In this document: piece by piece, positions 9,251-17,506 of the stretch | Position numbering within the stretch: position 1 is the stretch's first letter | Layout: each line of letters begins with the position of its first letter | DNA from: JAAXQD01 sp963790095 | GTDB taxonomy: Bacteria; Desulfobacterota; Desulfobacteria; Desulfobacterales; UBA11574 | Length of the DNA: 64,000 nt | Reading direction: 5' to 3' | NCBI GenBank assembly: GCA_963790095.1 | Contig: CAWBNO010000022.1 | Coordinates: 217,199-281,198, forward strand | The notes under the pieces: generated by a model | What the model was told of the DNA's origin: nothing | What the model saw: only the letters and a program-made list of their open reading frames with translations | The model's database searches: none | Made by a program: the position numbers and the translations under genes

Positions 9251-9628
9251 TCAAACAACAAAGGTTTCCACAACCTTAAAGAGGTCATTTACCCCCACAG
9301 GTTTGGCAAGGAACGCATCTGCCCCTAAGTCCCTGGCCGATGACTCATGGGCGGGATCGGCGGACATCAGAAGGCACTTTTTCTCCGGATATTTTTTTTT
9401 GAATTTGGAAAGGAGTTCAAAGCCGCTCAGACCGGAAACATCGATTCCGGAAATAATAATGTCCAGACTCCCGTGATCCTCCATGTATTGCCACGCCGCC
9501 AGACCGCTGTCGAAACTTAGAACATCCCTGTTAACACAATACATTAAAACAGTGACGATAAAATCTCGGGCCAGCAAATCATCATCGATCACCGCTATTT
9601 TTACATTTGGAATACTGACCTGGCTCAC
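9251..9628 (-). CDS. Receiver-domain protein lacking the phosphoacceptor aspartate
   Basis: A 125-residue stand-alone CheY-like domain. The acidic pair (IAVIDDDL) and the conserved lysine (AFLAKPVG) are present, but at the position of the phosphorylated Asp the sequence reads IISGIDVSGLSGFELL: aligning on the GFELL end puts glycine where Asp57 of CheY stands, with an Asp two residues later. It should therefore be a pseudo-receiver or use a shifted Asp. The GTG start overlaps the TGA of the upstream gene by four bases (GTGA), so the pair is translationally coupled. Confidence 0.85.
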   Translation of the reverse strand: MSQVSIPNVKIAVIDDDLLARDFIVTVLMYCVNRDVLSFDSGLAAWQYMEDHGSLDIIISGIDVSGLSGFELLSKFKKKYPEKKCLLMSADPAHESSARDLGADAFLAKPVGVNDLFKVVETFVV

Positions 9629-10065
9629 GCTACTTTTAGGAAGTTCATGTCTTTGATGTGGAAGTTGAATATCAGCGTTTCGCAGATGCTGTTCAAATTG
9701 TCTTGAAGGGCCTTTTTCCTGAACTGCCCTTTCAGCCGATTTTCTGCCAAAGCTTTCGCCATCACTGCGAGAAGCTGGGTTCTCTGATGAAAGATATACG
9801 CGTCGTTCATATCCCCCGGCGAGTCAGTCCCGGATTGTGTCCTGGAACCCTCGTTTGTTATGGCCGCTATTTCACTGGACAGCTTCAGAGATTGATAAAA
9901 AACAAAGCGGGCATTTTCTAGGATGGCTTGCTTTCGATATTCCCCGATAGGGCAGTCTTTTAAATACGCCTTGGTCATGATGATAAGAAGTTTCAATCGC
10001 GATGAAAAAATATCCTCGTTGGACATGCTTTTCATCTCCCGGGGCGCCGGCCCAAATCTAATCAT
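9625..10065 (-). CDS. Hypothetical protein with an internal helical duplication
   Basis: 146 residues; I do not recognise the family. It contains two related helical halves, SRLKLLIIMTKAYLKD...EYRKQAILENA (about 22-58) and QRTQLLAVMAKALAEN...QFRKKALQDN (about 92-126), so it arose by duplication. No signal peptide or membrane span. The ATG at 10065 follows AAGGA at seven bases and is preferred over the ATG at 10107. It is translationally coupled to the pseudo-receiver, which suggests the two proteins act together, perhaps as a partner-switch or adaptor pair. Confidence 0.65.
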   Translation of the reverse strand: MIRFGPAPREMKSMSNEDIFSSRLKLLIIMTKAYLKDCPIGEYRKQAILENARFVFYQSLKLSSEIAAITNEGSRTQSGTDSPGDMNDAYIFHQRTQLLAVMAKALAENRLKGQFRKKALQDNLNSICETLIFNFHIKDMNFLKVA

Positions 10066-10173
10066 GACGTGTCCTTTTTTAGGGATGAATGGGAAGATTT
10101 TTAGCATCCACTTTGAAGTTCTTTATTTCTAACCTATGAGGATGTGGTTGTCAACAGATGTTTTCCAGGAATA

Positions 10174-10869
10174 TTAAGGCAATAAGCCCTTTTTTTCTTT
10201 TTCCGTCAGATAGCGCCAGTCTCCCACGGGAAGTCTTCTCAGCACAATATTCGAAATCCGTATCCGTTTTAATCTCGTAACGTGGTTTCCCACTTTTCGA
10301 ACCATTCGCCTTATCTGTCTGTTCTTTCCTTCCTTGAGCACGATGCGAAAACGTCTGGGGGAGATTTTTTTAATCTCTGCAGATCTTGTTTTTGTTCCCA
10401 TCATCGGCATACCTTTGGAAATATTATTTAGCGAACCATCGGTTATCGGCTTTGACACCGTTACATCGTATTCCTTCTCGTGATCAAAGGAAGGATGCGA
10501 TAACCGGTGATGAAGACTTCCATCATTGGTCAGAATTAACAGTCCGGTGGAGTCCTTGTCGAGTCGGCCCACGGGATAAATTCGCTGAGGAACGTTAATA
10601 AGGTCCATCACGGTCTTGTCTTCGGGCTGGCTGCAACTTGTTACATATCCTTTCGGCTTGTTGAGGACAATATATACCGGATCATTTTTCAGGGTTACCG
10701 TCCTGCCCTTGAATTCAACACGATCTTTCTCCGGGTCGATCTTTGTGCCGAGTTCCGTAACGACCGTGTCGTTGACACGGACAAGCCCTGCCTGGATATA
10801 CGTCTCTCCCTTCCGCCTCGAACAGATGCCGGCTTCTGATAGAAATTTTTGCAAACGCATCAAAGGCAT
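10174..10869 (-). CDS. rluB: 23S rRNA pseudouridine synthase, RluB/RsuA family
   Basis: 231 residues. An N-terminal S4 RNA-binding domain (MRLQKFLSEAGICSRRKGE) is followed by the RsuA-type pseudouridine synthase domain with the catalytic aspartate in GRLDKDSTGLLILTNDG. EGKNRQIRRM is the second signature. It converts a uridine in rRNA to pseudouridine in the cytoplasm. The length and the QLRxM-type tail favour RluB (23S) over RsuA (16S) or RluE, but that choice is by resemblance. Translation may begin at the second Met (MRLQ). Confidence 0.88.
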   Translation of the reverse strand: MPLMRLQKFLSEAGICSRRKGETYIQAGLVRVNDTVVTELGTKIDPEKDRVEFKGRTVTLKNDPVYIVLNKPKGYVTSCSQPEDKTVMDLINVPQRIYPVGRLDKDSTGLLILTNDGSLHHRLSHPSFDHEKEYDVTVSKPITDGSLNNISKGMPMMGTKTRSAEIKKISPRRFRIVLKEGKNRQIRRMVRKVGNHVTRLKRIRISNIVLRRLPVGDWRYLTEKEKKGLLP

Positions 10870-10917
10870 GGTTCCAAATTAATTGGTGTCCATCCGTAAT
10901 TGTAAAATGGACACGTT

Positions 10918-11062
10918 GCGTTTCCAATTCATAAATGAGCAATTTTTGTTCGGATCAAGGTCGCACAAGGGTTTTCGGCGAGGCATACTCCCTGTATGCC
11001 GCAGCCGGAAACCCGCGGAGAACGCAGATCCGGGCAAAAAGGGCCATTTATGGATGGAAACT
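10918..11062. repeat. Nested inverted-repeat element with central CATAC/GTATG hairpin
   Basis: Outer arms of about 37 bases (10918-10956 and 11026-11062), both containing TTTCCA, CATAAATG, TTTTTG and CGGATC in complementary order. The inner arms are GGGTTTTCGGC / GCCGGAAACCC (10969-11013) and the exact centre is GGCATAC-N4-GTATGCC. A further part-arm (GTGTCCATCCGTAA) lies at 10883-10900. The right arm is repeated at 17975-18010 before kdsD. It fills the gap between argJ and rluB. Confidence 0.75.
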
Positions 11063-11064
11063 AA

Positions 11065-12249
11065 TTAGGATCTATAATTCGCATTAATCCTGACATAGTC
11101 TACGGAAAAATCGCACGTCAATATTGAACCGGAACCGCTGCCGGAGTTCAGATCAATGGCTACGGTAAATTCCGGCCGTTTTAAAACCTTTGTGGCTTCA
11201 GCCTCAACGATTTTTCCTTGACCCATACCGGCTTTCACCATCTGAATATCATCAAAGTAGACATCGATCTTATACGGATCTATTTGGACACCGGCCCGGC
11301 CCACAGCACCGGCGATCCGTCCCCAATTGGCATCCTCACCGAAAAATGCCGTCTTTACCAGGGGAGAATGGGCAACCGTATCGGCAACTTTTTGGGCATC
11401 AGAATCCGATGGCGCATTCCGAACCATTATTTCCACCAGCTTTGTCACGCCCTCACCGTCTCTGACCAACTGTTTGGCCAAATCCAAAAAGATTTCATCT
11501 AAAATCTTCTGAAAAATATCTTTTTGGGCCGGGCTTTGGATAACAGCACCCGACAGACCGTTGGCCATGACCAGCACCGTATCGTTGGTACTGGTATCCC
11601 CATCGATGGTGATTCGGTTAAAAGACCGGTTTACTCCCTTCACCAAAATCTCTTTTAAAACATCCGAAGATATTTTGACGTCGGTACAGACAAAACAGAG
11701 CATGGTCGCCATATCCGGCCGGATCATTCCTGCGCCCTTGGCAACACCGGTAACGGTAAGCGTTTTCCCGTCCACAACCCCTTGTGCCGAGACCATTTTG
11801 GGCACGGTATCTGTGGTCATCATCGATCTGGCAAGATCCGGAATTCCTTGGGATTCAAGTGAATCGACCAGGGTGGGTATGGCGGCATTAATTTTTTCGA
11901 TGGGCAGCGATTCTCCAATAACACCCGTTGAAGCCACAAGCACCAGGTCCTCTGAAATCCCGAGTTCAGATGCTGCCAAATTTGCCATGGTTTCTGCGTC
12001 ACGGAGTCCCTGTTCACCGGTACAACAATTGGCGTTGCCGCTGTTGACAATAATGGCCTGACAGACCCCCGTTTTTATCCGCCGGCGGTCAAGAATCACC
12101 GGTGCCGCCTTCACCTGATTTTTGGTAAACACCCCGGCAACCGTGGCCGGAACCTGTGAAACCAAGAGACCGAGGTCTTTTTTGCCTGTTTTCTTGAGAC
12201 CGGCGGCCACGCTGGCAGCTTTAAAACCCGAACATATGATATTGTTCAT
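11065..12249 (-). CDS. argJ: Bifunctional ornithine acetyltransferase / N-acetylglutamate synthase
   Basis: 394 residues, the usual length of ArgJ. It moves the acetyl group from N-acetylornithine to glutamate and can make N-acetylglutamate from acetyl-CoA, the cyclic route of arginine synthesis. The self-cleavage site is in MIRPDMATMLCF (Thr about residue 183, the nucleophile of the beta chain). Other signatures are VNSGNANCCTG and the GDTSTNDTV stretch, and the C-terminal NANYRS. No other arginine genes adjoin it. The start lacks a strong ribosome site. Confidence 0.95.
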   Translation of the reverse strand: MNNIICSGFKAASVAAGLKKTGKKDLGLLVSQVPATVAGVFTKNQVKAAPVILDRRRIKTGVCQAIIVNSGNANCCTGEQGLRDAETMANLAASELGISEDLVLVASTGVIGESLPIEKINAAIPTLVDSLESQGIPDLARSMMTTDTVPKMVSAQGVVDGKTLTVTGVAKGAGMIRPDMATMLCFVCTDVKISSDVLKEILVKGVNRSFNRITIDGDTSTNDTVLVMANGLSGAVIQSPAQKDIFQKILDEIFLDLAKQLVRDGEGVTKLVEIMVRNAPSDSDAQKVADTVAHSPLVKTAFFGEDANWGRIAGAVGRAGVQIDPYKIDVYFDDIQMVKAGMGQGKIVEAEATKVLKRPEFTVAIDLNSGSGSGSILTCDFSVDYVRINANYRS

Positions 12250-12416
12250 ATTTATTTATCCTTTATCGTCCTAACGAATTTGAAAAAACCTCAAAATCGA
12301 GCAATTTTGGAGCGAGCAAAATCAGACTTTTTACAAGTTTATCAAGATTTAGTCTTAAATTTTATTTGACAGAATCCCGCAACATTGTCAATCTGCATAA
12401 TAAAACATAGGTTGAT

Positions 12417-12600
12417 CGGTTCAGGGTTCAACGTTCCGGGTTGGAAAAATCCCAGACAGCTCGCATCAATGTGATACTGGCTTCATCGTGGTTCCAAAAC
12501 CATTCCACCCAACAGGTTATGACAGGACTCCGGAATTTAATCAAAAATTTCGGTTAAATTGATTGCAGCCCTTGAACTTTGAACCCAGAACCTGGAACCG
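12417..12600. repeat. Nested inverted-repeat element between argJ and the truA operon
   Basis: The arms at 12417-12443 and 12571-12600 are imperfect complements built on GGTTCAGGGTTC. Near the midpoint lies a short hairpin TGGTTC / AAACCA. The stretch 12250-12416 before it holds no gene but a hairpin CTCAAAAT / ATTTTGGAG near 12289-12311 in the leader of argJ. Confidence 0.5.
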
Positions 12601-12686
12601 AGCCCTTAGATGAAAGCATCATCGTTGGATTATGCTGTATGCGATAACTTTTTCAATGGACTGAATTGATACGTTGGGCAGTAAGT

Positions 12687-12712
12687 GTTCAGGGGGCGCG
12701 CTCCCCCTGAAC
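12687..12712. repeat. Perfect 10-bp hairpin upstream of the candidate selenoprotein
   Basis: GTTCAGGGGG, six-base loop, CCCCCTGAAC. There is no T-run on either side, so it is not a classical terminator. It lies 19 bases before the ATG at 12731. The arm sequence TTCAGGGGG recurs as the arm of the element at 52441-52550. Confidence 0.6.
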
Positions 12713-12730
12713 ATCTTCCTTGGATGAACT

Positions 12731-12913
12731 ATGGAAAAAATTTTAGCTCAATGCCCCTCATGTGGCAGACAACTGGCTATCCAAAAATTGTGACGGCGGG
12801 TGGTCTTGCGCTGCAGGTCCTGCAACGCCGAGTATCCCCTGAGTGAATTCGTCGATTCCATGGACGATTTTTTGGAAACCCGACTTGCCAACATACCCTG
12901 TGACCGGCTCTAA
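12731..12913 (+). CDS. Candidate dual-CxxC small selenoprotein (in-frame UGA at codon 21)
   Basis: Read through TGA 12791-12793, the frame gives a 60-residue zinc-ribbon-like protein: CPSC at residues 8-11, Sec at 21, CRSC at 28-31, then an acidic helix ending in IPCDRL. The sequence after the TGA keeps the second CxxC and a protein-like composition up to TAA 12911, so the downstream part is clearly under coding constraint. A hairpin resembling a bacterial SECIS follows the UGA at the right distance. Weak ribosome site (GGA six bases before ATG). It ends 12 bases before truA. The alternative is a nonsense mutation of CGA (Arg). I recall small dual-CxxC (seleno)proteins from deltaproteobacteria, but cannot check this here. 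Confidence 0.65.
12808..12828 (+). promoter_or_regulatory. Candidate bacterial SECIS hairpin
   Basis: GCG, one C-A mismatch, TGCAG, loop GTC, CTGCA, CGC. The loop begins 23 bases after the UGA at 12791-12793. Bacterial SECIS elements have a small apical loop with G in its first positions, lying roughly 16-37 bases after UGA. The apex GCAGGTC is the same as in the E. coli fdhF SECIS as I recall it (GCAGGTCTGC). Confidence 0.55.
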
Positions 12914-12925
12914 CCCAAATCTCTC

Positions 12926-13663
12926 ATGCAGAACTTCAAAATTATCATCGAGTACGATGGCGGCGCTTACCACGGCTGGCAGCGTCAGGCCACGGACCGA
13001 ACCATTCAGGGTGAAATTGAGAACGCACTGATGACCATGACCGGCAACAAGGTCACTGTGACCGGCTCCGGCAGGACCGATGCCGGTGTTCACGCCTATG
13101 GCCAGGTGGCCAATTTCCGATGCAAAACGTCATTGGGTCCTGAAGTTTTTCAAAATGGCCTCAACAGTCTTTTACCCGAGGATATTGTCATAAGGTCCTG
13201 CGAACCGGTTTCTGAGAAGTTTCATGCTCGATACGATGCAAAAAGCAAAACGTATCACTACAGGATGTTGAATCGACGGCTTCCTGGCGCCATTTTCCGG
13301 CAGTACGCCTGGCATATCCGGAAAAAACTCGATCTGAATGCCATGGAAATCGCACTTCGTTATGTCGTCGGCCGCCATGATTTCAAAGCATTTGAAGGGT
13401 CGGGAAGCCCCAGAGCCAGCACCGTACGGTGTGTTATGAATTCAAACCTTGTGGAAACCGACGATGGATATCTGGTTTTAAGAATAGAAGGCGCCGGGTT
13501 TCTTAGATTTATGGTGCGGAATATTGTGGGGACACTTGTGGATGCCGGTCTCGGTAAAATCACCCCCGGCGACGTTGAACGGATACTCGCTTCAAAGGAT
13601 CGTAACCTTGCAGGGATAACTGCCCCTGCACATGGATTATTCCTGATGGAAGTCAAATATTGA
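12926..13663 (+). CDS. truA: tRNA pseudouridine synthase A
   Basis: 245 residues. It modifies U38-40 in the tRNA anticodon stem. The catalytic aspartate is in GRTDAGVHAYGQVA (about residues 50-63); the N-terminal YDGGAYHGWQRQ and the later RNIVGTLVDAG region are the other family signatures. Full length. It follows the candidate selenoprotein gene by 12 bases, so the two are probably one transcript. It converges with the chloride channel gene. Confidence 0.95.
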   Translation: MQNFKIIIEYDGGAYHGWQRQATDRTIQGEIENALMTMTGNKVTVTGSGRTDAGVHAYGQVANFRCKTSLGPEVFQNGLNSLLPEDIVIRSCEPVSEKFHARYDAKSKTYHYRMLNRRLPGAIFRQYAWHIRKKLDLNAMEIALRYVVGRHDFKAFEGSGSPRASTVRCVMNSNLVETDDGYLVLRIEGAGFLRFMVRNIVGTLVDAGLGKITPGDVERILASKDRNLAGITAPAHGLFLMEVKY

Positions 13664-13747
13664 CGGACTGCTTCCCAAATCATTTTTCGCCGGCGCTGAA
13701 ACGTTTCCATGCCCCCTCAAAGAGATGTCTGTTTGGACAACGGCCGG

Positions 13748-15598
13748 TTAACCCCTGTTTTTCATATTTTGGATCTGTTCATTATAATATGAGATAACCT
13801 CTCTTCGGTTCAGCATTCCGATAAGAATACCATGATCCTCGTCTTTTACCACAGGAAGGCTGTCGATATTTTTAATGGTAAACTTTTGCAAAACCGTATT
13901 CAAATCTTCCGAAGGTGTTGTTAATATGATGTCAAAGGTGGCAACATCATTCATCACCACAAGGCTTCCTATGCCGGGAGTGAAGAGTACGGATCGGATG
14001 TCCGTACTGGAAAATATCCCCACCAGTCTGTTATACTGATCGACAACTGGAAAATAGTGCTGCTTTGTCTCGGGGAAAAATCCTCTGAAATCTCTAAATA
14101 TCATGGTCTGGGGAATGACGTCCACCTTTTTCACAAGATGCATCAGGTCTTTCACCCTGATGGCCTGCAGAATATCCACGAAGAAATCTCCTGCATGGGC
14201 TGGAGAGTCGATCTTGCTTTTGACCTGTTTTTCATAGATGGTCCACTTTCGCGCTGCAAGATAAGATACCGAACATACCAGAAGGCTGGGAAGAAGCAGA
14301 TGATATGAGTTGGTCATTTCGCTGACAAATATGATGGTTGAAATGGGCGTATTTGAAACCGCCGTAAAAAAACCTGCCATGCCCACCACAACAAACGCCC
14401 CGGGCTCGGTGACGATACCCGGCATAATCTGATGGAACATCTTCCCCACCGCACCGCCCATGGCGCCGCCAATCACAACGGACGGACCAAAAACCCCGCC
14501 GCTGCCCCCGGAGCCGATGGAAAAAGATGTGGTCAACACCTTGCCGACGGCGAGAAAAAGTAAAAACGGAATCGTCAGTTCATTGTGTATGGCTTGCTGA
14601 ACAAACCCGTACCCAAAGGCCAGGGTCTGGGGTAAGAAGAAGCCCACCAGACCGGTACAGAGTCCACCGATGGCAGGTTTGAAGTGATTGGGAATTTTGA
14701 TGGCCTTTGAAATTTTGATGACACCATAAAACGTTTTAACGTAAAAAATCCCCACCCCCACAAGAACCAGGGAAAGCACCAGATAAGGACCCAATTCCAA
14801 TGGATTGCGGAATACAAAATCCGGCGATTCGAACAGAGACCCCCATCCGAAAACCAGACAAAACAGACAGTAGGCCACCACCGATGAAATGCCGGCAGGA
14901 ATAATGACCTCAGGCTCGAACTCCGGATCACGGTACAACACCTCGGCGGCAAAAAGCGCGCCGGCCAGCGGGGCGCGAAAGATACTCCCAACCCCGGCCC
15001 CGACCCCGGCAGCCATCATGATTCGCCGTTCCCGGTCCGAAAGTTTCAATACGGTTGCCAGATATGAGCCAAAACCGGCTCCGATTTGAGCGATGGGGCC
15101 TTCCCGCCCGCCGGAACCGCCGGTGGTCAGTGTCAGGGCGGACGCAATGGTCTTGATAATCGGGACCCTACCCCGTATAAAGCCGCCTTTTCTGTGGTAG
15201 GCGTCAATGGCAGCGTCCGTGCCGTGACCTTCGGCTTCGGGGGCATAGGTGTATACCAGCCATCCGCTCAGAAGGCCGCCGAAGGCCGGAAGGAAAAAGA
15301 GAAGGAGGGGGTTAAACGGGGTACCCGTGGGCGGCATGAGATGATGCTCCCCGGCCGGAGCCGGGGGCCGGTAGCCGGCAAGTAAATCCAAAAAAAAGTG
15401 TACACCGAGCCGGCACAGGTAATGAAAAACAACGGAACCGAGTCCTGCGATAATACCGATTAATACAAAATAGAGCGTCCATTTTCCGGCCTGTGCGATA
15501 TTAATTGACCGCTCTTTTCCGGCAAAGGCTCCGATAATATTTTTTAAACGGTTCAATAGTCCCACCAGATTGCGTATTCCACGAGATACTGAGCACAT
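13748..15598 (-). CDS. CLC-type chloride channel/transporter with CBS pair
   Basis: 616 residues. A CLC membrane domain (about 45-455, many hydrophobic spans) carries the selectivity-filter motif GSGGREGP with the gating glutamate, and GSGGSGGVFGPS, the other filter helix. The C-terminal 130 residues form two CBS domains (VKDLMHLVKKV and onwards), which usually bind adenine nucleotides and regulate the channel. Chloride/proton exchange is plausible but the sequence cannot decide between channel and antiporter. The N-terminal 40 residues are not conserved and the start is uncertain. Confidence 0.93.
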   Translation of the reverse strand: MCSVSRGIRNLVGLLNRLKNIIGAFAGKERSINIAQAGKWTLYFVLIGIIAGLGSVVFHYLCRLGVHFFLDLLAGYRPPAPAGEHHLMPPTGTPFNPLLLFFLPAFGGLLSGWLVYTYAPEAEGHGTDAAIDAYHRKGGFIRGRVPIIKTIASALTLTTGGSGGREGPIAQIGAGFGSYLATVLKLSDRERRIMMAAGVGAGVGSIFRAPLAGALFAAEVLYRDPEFEPEVIIPAGISSVVAYCLFCLVFGWGSLFESPDFVFRNPLELGPYLVLSLVLVGVGIFYVKTFYGVIKISKAIKIPNHFKPAIGGLCTGLVGFFLPQTLAFGYGFVQQAIHNELTIPFLLFLAVGKVLTTSFSIGSGGSGGVFGPSVVIGGAMGGAVGKMFHQIMPGIVTEPGAFVVVGMAGFFTAVSNTPISTIIFVSEMTNSYHLLLPSLLVCSVSYLAARKWTIYEKQVKSKIDSPAHAGDFFVDILQAIRVKDLMHLVKKVDVIPQTMIFRDFRGFFPETKQHYFPVVDQYNRLVGIFSSTDIRSVLFTPGIGSLVVMNDVATFDIILTTPSEDLNTVLQKFTIKNIDSLPVVKDEDHGILIGMLNRREVISYYNEQIQNMKNRG

Positions 15599-15631
15599 CG
15601 ATTGGCAAACTCGATCCGGTATTAGAATCAG

Positions 15632-16942
15632 TTAGCTTTTCAAATCCTCCACTCCTTGAAGAACAATATTGAAAAGTTCAGGGATTTCGTTTTCTTCCAG
15701 GCAAGAAAAAGCGACTCTCAAATCCTTCTCTCCGATGGAGATAAGCCCGACCCCGTATTTTTCCAGCAAGTGGACCCTGAGTGCCTCGGCATTCACAGAT
15801 TTTAACCGGACACACATAAAATAACCGGAATTAAATGGATACACATCCCAGGCATCTTTGAATTTGGAATCCGAGAGAACTTCTTTTACGCGAATGGCCC
15901 TATCTTTAAGTATTTTAAATTTTTCTTCTTTTTCAGCCGTATAGTTGTCGTCCTGCATAGACTTCAGTACAATGGTTTGACCCAGATGGGACGCATTGGA
16001 AATAGCCCCCCGGATACTTCCGGCAGTCTTTCTTTCCAGTGCATCGTAAACCCCCTTTTCGTCACCGTCTATCACACACCCGTAGGTTATAAACCCGACT
16101 CTCAAACCCCAGACAAAATTTTCCTTTGTAGCGCCATCGAGTTTTACGGCAAGGAGCCTGGGATGCCGGTCACATAGGGATGCAAAAAGCGATTCTTTCA
16201 TGGTCTGGTCTTCATAGAAAAGTCCGAAATAGGCGTCATCCATAGCCGCAATGACATTTGTACCTTCATCAGCGATAGAAGTAAGGATTTCGACAATTCG
16301 TTCCCCCTCTTCAACCGAGACAGTATAACCGGTAGGATTGTTTGGGAAATTCAATAAGACACAGATCTTATCACGCTTTTTGGCTTCAGCTCTGATGGTT
16401 TCCTCAAACCCTGGGAGATTAAACCCTCCCTTTTCCGAAAACATGGGATAATATCTTATGACCGCCCCTTTTCTGACGTTCAGAGCCATGTTGTAGTTTC
16501 CCCACATCATATCCGGCAAAACAACCACATCATCGGGGTCTAACCAGACGTCCGCGAAGGTGCTTATGGAATGGGTAATGCCACATGTGACCACCGGAAG
16601 GCTCATGCTTTTTCCGGCAAGAGACGGGTTTTTTATAAACAGGGAATCCAGCCAAATTTTTCTTAACGCCGGAATCCCAAAAGAAGGTGCATAGGTTAGC
16701 GACGCTGCAGGCCGGATACCGCAAATGGAACCCATCACAGAAGGGAAAATCATGGTTCTCCCCTTTTCAGTAGCGATCCCGATGGTGGCATTTAACTTGT
16801 GAGCTTTTTCCTTGGCCTCAGCGCTTTGACTCAAGATCCCTTTAGGGAAAAAAAGATTTTTTCCCACATCAGACAACATTTCCATAAGATACGGATTTCC
16901 TTTTTCAATGATCTGATTAAGGGATTGAGCAATAGGGTTCAT
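15632..16942 (-). CDS. PLP-dependent aminotransferase, class I/II
   Basis: 436 residues, fold type I. PNNPTGY (about 206-212) is the substrate/PLP-binding motif, DDAYFGLF contains the pyridine-binding Asp and Tyr, and the PLP lysine is in KLDGATKEN with the phosphate-binding Arg in GLRVGF. AAGGAGG lies seven bases before the ATG. The substrate cannot be told; the closest general group is aspartate/aromatic aminotransferases. It stands alone, with the cysteine-rich PxxKW gene upstream on the same strand but separated by that gene's terminator. Confidence 0.88.
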   Translation of the reverse strand: MNPIAQSLNQIIEKGNPYLMEMLSDVGKNLFFPKGILSQSAEAKEKAHKLNATIGIATEKGRTMIFPSVMGSICGIRPAASLTYAPSFGIPALRKIWLDSLFIKNPSLAGKSMSLPVVTCGITHSISTFADVWLDPDDVVVLPDMMWGNYNMALNVRKGAVIRYYPMFSEKGGFNLPGFEETIRAEAKKRDKICVLLNFPNNPTGYTVSVEEGERIVEILTSIADEGTNVIAAMDDAYFGLFYEDQTMKESLFASLCDRHPRLLAVKLDGATKENFVWGLRVGFITYGCVIDGDEKGVYDALERKTAGSIRGAISNASHLGQTIVLKSMQDDNYTAEKEEKFKILKDRAIRVKEVLSDSKFKDAWDVYPFNSGYFMCVRLKSVNAEALRVHLLEKYGVGLISIGEKDLRVAFSCLEENEIPELFNIVLQGVEDLKS

Positions 16943-17107
16943 AACTTTAACCTCCTTGAATATGGAATAATTGGAATTCGTTTTTTAACAATATATATAT
17001 AAATTACAATAAATCTTATAGTTTAGGCATAAAATATGTCAAGTGAAAAGCGTCTGAAAAATCAGGAAGATAAAAAGTGCCGAAAGTCCGGATCGGAATT
17101 GACGGGC

Positions 17108-17140
17108 AAAAAAAACCCCGCCCTGTCATAGAGCGGGGTT
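17108..17140 (-). terminator. Terminator of the PxxKW gene
   Basis: Minus strand: AACCCCGC, 11-base loop, GCGGGGTT, then eight T (A-run 17108-17115). It follows the PxxKW stop codon by 20 bases. Confidence 0.85.
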
Positions 17141-17162
17141 CATTTCCGAATAGAAAGCAACA

Positions 17163-17441
17163 TTACTTGTTTCCTCTCTTGGATGCTTTGAGCGGATTTA
17201 TTTTCGTCGCCGATGTAGAGGAAGTTTTGGTAACATGGGAAGCGAAATTGCAGTCCCCGTTTTTCCATTTTAACGAAGGGTCAGGGCATGCTGTGCAGTA
17301 CCATTTGGTTGAAAATTCAGCGCTTCGGTTGCAGCCGTTACACTTCTCTACAGTCTCGTGACAAATTCCGCCATTGTATGAACACCCTTTTGCGGTCATA
17401 AAAGGGCAGTCAAAGCCTGCTCTAATTGTTGTACAAACCAT
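17163..17441 (-). CDS. PxxKW family cysteine-rich protein
   Basis: 92 residues with ten cysteines spread over the first 65 (CPF, CSYNGGIC, CNGCNR, CTACPDPSLKWKNGDC) and a basic Ser/Thr/Lys-rich tail. The PDPSLKW stretch matches the PxxKW small cysteine-rich proteins of sulfate-reducing deltaproteobacteria, whose function is unknown; metal binding is likely. GGGGGTGA sits five bases before the ATG at 17441, which is preferred over the GTG nine bases upstream. It has its own terminator and a second hairpin in its leader, so it is a single-gene unit. Confidence 0.85.
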   Translation of the reverse strand: MVCTTIRAGFDCPFMTAKGCSYNGGICHETVEKCNGCNRSAEFSTKWYCTACPDPSLKWKNGDCNFASHVTKTSSTSATKINPLKASKRGNK

Positions 17442-17470
17442 TGGAATCACCCCCTTTCAAAAAAAAATCA

Positions 17471-17506
17471 AAAAAAAGGCCTGGGGACTTTCGTTCCCGG
17501 CCTTTT
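17471..17506 (-). terminator. Terminator-like hairpin in the leader of the PxxKW gene
   Basis: Minus strand: AAAAGGCC, then a GGGAAC-GAAA-GTCCCC upper stem, GGCCTTTT and a T7 run, then T9 a little later. It ends about 30 bases before the start codon. No gene lies upstream on this strand, so it would end a short leader transcript or act as an attenuator. Confidence 0.65.
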
